Shown one piece after another: positions 23,444 to 23,542 of a DNA stretch of 23,542 nucleotides (position 1 is the stretch's first letter; every line of letters starts with the position of its first letter). The stretch is from an uncultured Clostridium sp. (GTDB lineage: Bacteria > Bacillota > Clostridia > Oscillospirales > Acutalibacteraceae). Where the stretch lies: NCBI GenBank assembly GCA_934717555.1, contig CAKUYY010000019.1, positions 1 to 23,542 on the forward strand, given 5' to 3'. The notes under the pieces are model-generated. The model worked only from the letters and a program-made list of their open reading frames with translations. It had not been told where the DNA came from and did not search any database. The position numbers and the translations under genes are program-made.

Positions 23444-23484
23444 GGTGTTCTCTAATAAAAATTATTAGAGAACACCTATTTTTT
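23444..23484 (+). terminator. strong Rho-independent terminator after thiN
   Basis: A perfect 15-bp stem pairs 23444-23458 with 23462-23476 around an AAA loop and is followed by TATTTTTT. It lies about 40 bases after the thiN stop and ends the long operon. Confidence 0.9.
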
Positions 23485-23493
23485 ATTGAAAAG

Positions 23494-23522
23494 AAAAAGC
23501 CGGCCTTTTTGGCCGGCTTTTT
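23494..23522. terminator. bidirectional GC-rich terminator
   Basis: AAAAAGCCGGCC (23494-23505) and GGCCGGCTTTTT (23511-23522) form a perfect 12-bp stem with a TTTTT loop. The A-run and T-run on either side allow termination in both directions, which suggests that a convergent gene lies just beyond the window. The core resembles the hairpin after dacF. Confidence 0.8.
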
Positions 23523-23542
23523 CTCATGATGTTGCTCTACTG

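Overview
The window looks like a piece of the chromosome of a spore-forming, low-to-mid GC Firmicute of the class Clostridia. Three things point there: the Firmicutes gene order yicC-remA-gmk-rpoZ ... priA-def-fmt-rsmB-rlmN-prpC-prkC-rsgA-thiN; the sporulation pair DUF2953/YtfJ (GerW family) next to a DacF-type carboxypeptidase; and a CxxC-type ribosomal protein L28. Almost every gene reads on the + strand and is packed tightly, often overlapping its neighbour by a few bases. Most starts have a strong AGGAGG-like ribosome binding site, and several use TTG.

Layout. (1) 1-470: an AT-rich margin with a 58-codon membrane ORF, then two terminators placed back to back between it and the convergent rpmB gene. 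(2) 468-725: rpmB (L28) on the - strand with its own promoter. (3) 784-5216: a sigma-A-type promoter followed by an M50 membrane protease, scpA, scpB, a DUF2953 protein, ytfJ and dacF, closed by a GC-rich hairpin. This unit mixes chromosome segregation (ScpAB are the partners of SMC) with cell-envelope and sporulation functions. (4) 5274-6433: an rRNA pseudouridine synthase and a short protein that may be GNAT-like. (5) 6442-9765: a self-contained unit with promoter and terminator. It encodes a divergent acyl-CoA carboxyltransferase-type protein, a biotin carrier protein and a pyruvate/oxaloacetate carboxyltransferase. These are the three parts of a transcarboxylase, with no biotin carboxylase and no membrane decarboxylase subunit alongside. 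(6) 9833-23405: a long housekeeping operon covering RNA processing or turnover (yicC), matrix regulation (remA), nucleotide metabolism (gmk), transcription (rpoZ), replication restart (priA), N-formylmethionine handling (def, fmt), a membrane zinc peptidase, rRNA/tRNA methylation (rsmB, rlmN), the PP2C phosphatase/PASTA kinase pair (prpC, prkC), ribosome assembly (rsgA) and thiamine diphosphate synthesis (thiN). (7) 23406-23542: two strong terminators.

The most interesting part is the biotin-dependent trio. Its first protein has the overall plan of a 12S-type carboxyltransferase but lacks several motifs that define the family, so its substrate cannot be assigned by homology alone. Other points of note are the absence of coaBC and rpe from a conserved cluster where they usually sit, an inverted repeat over the -35 box of the scpAB unit, and an extra domain plus serine-rich tail on the PASTA kinase. 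I saw no rRNA or tRNA genes, CRISPR arrays, insertion sequences or phage genes.
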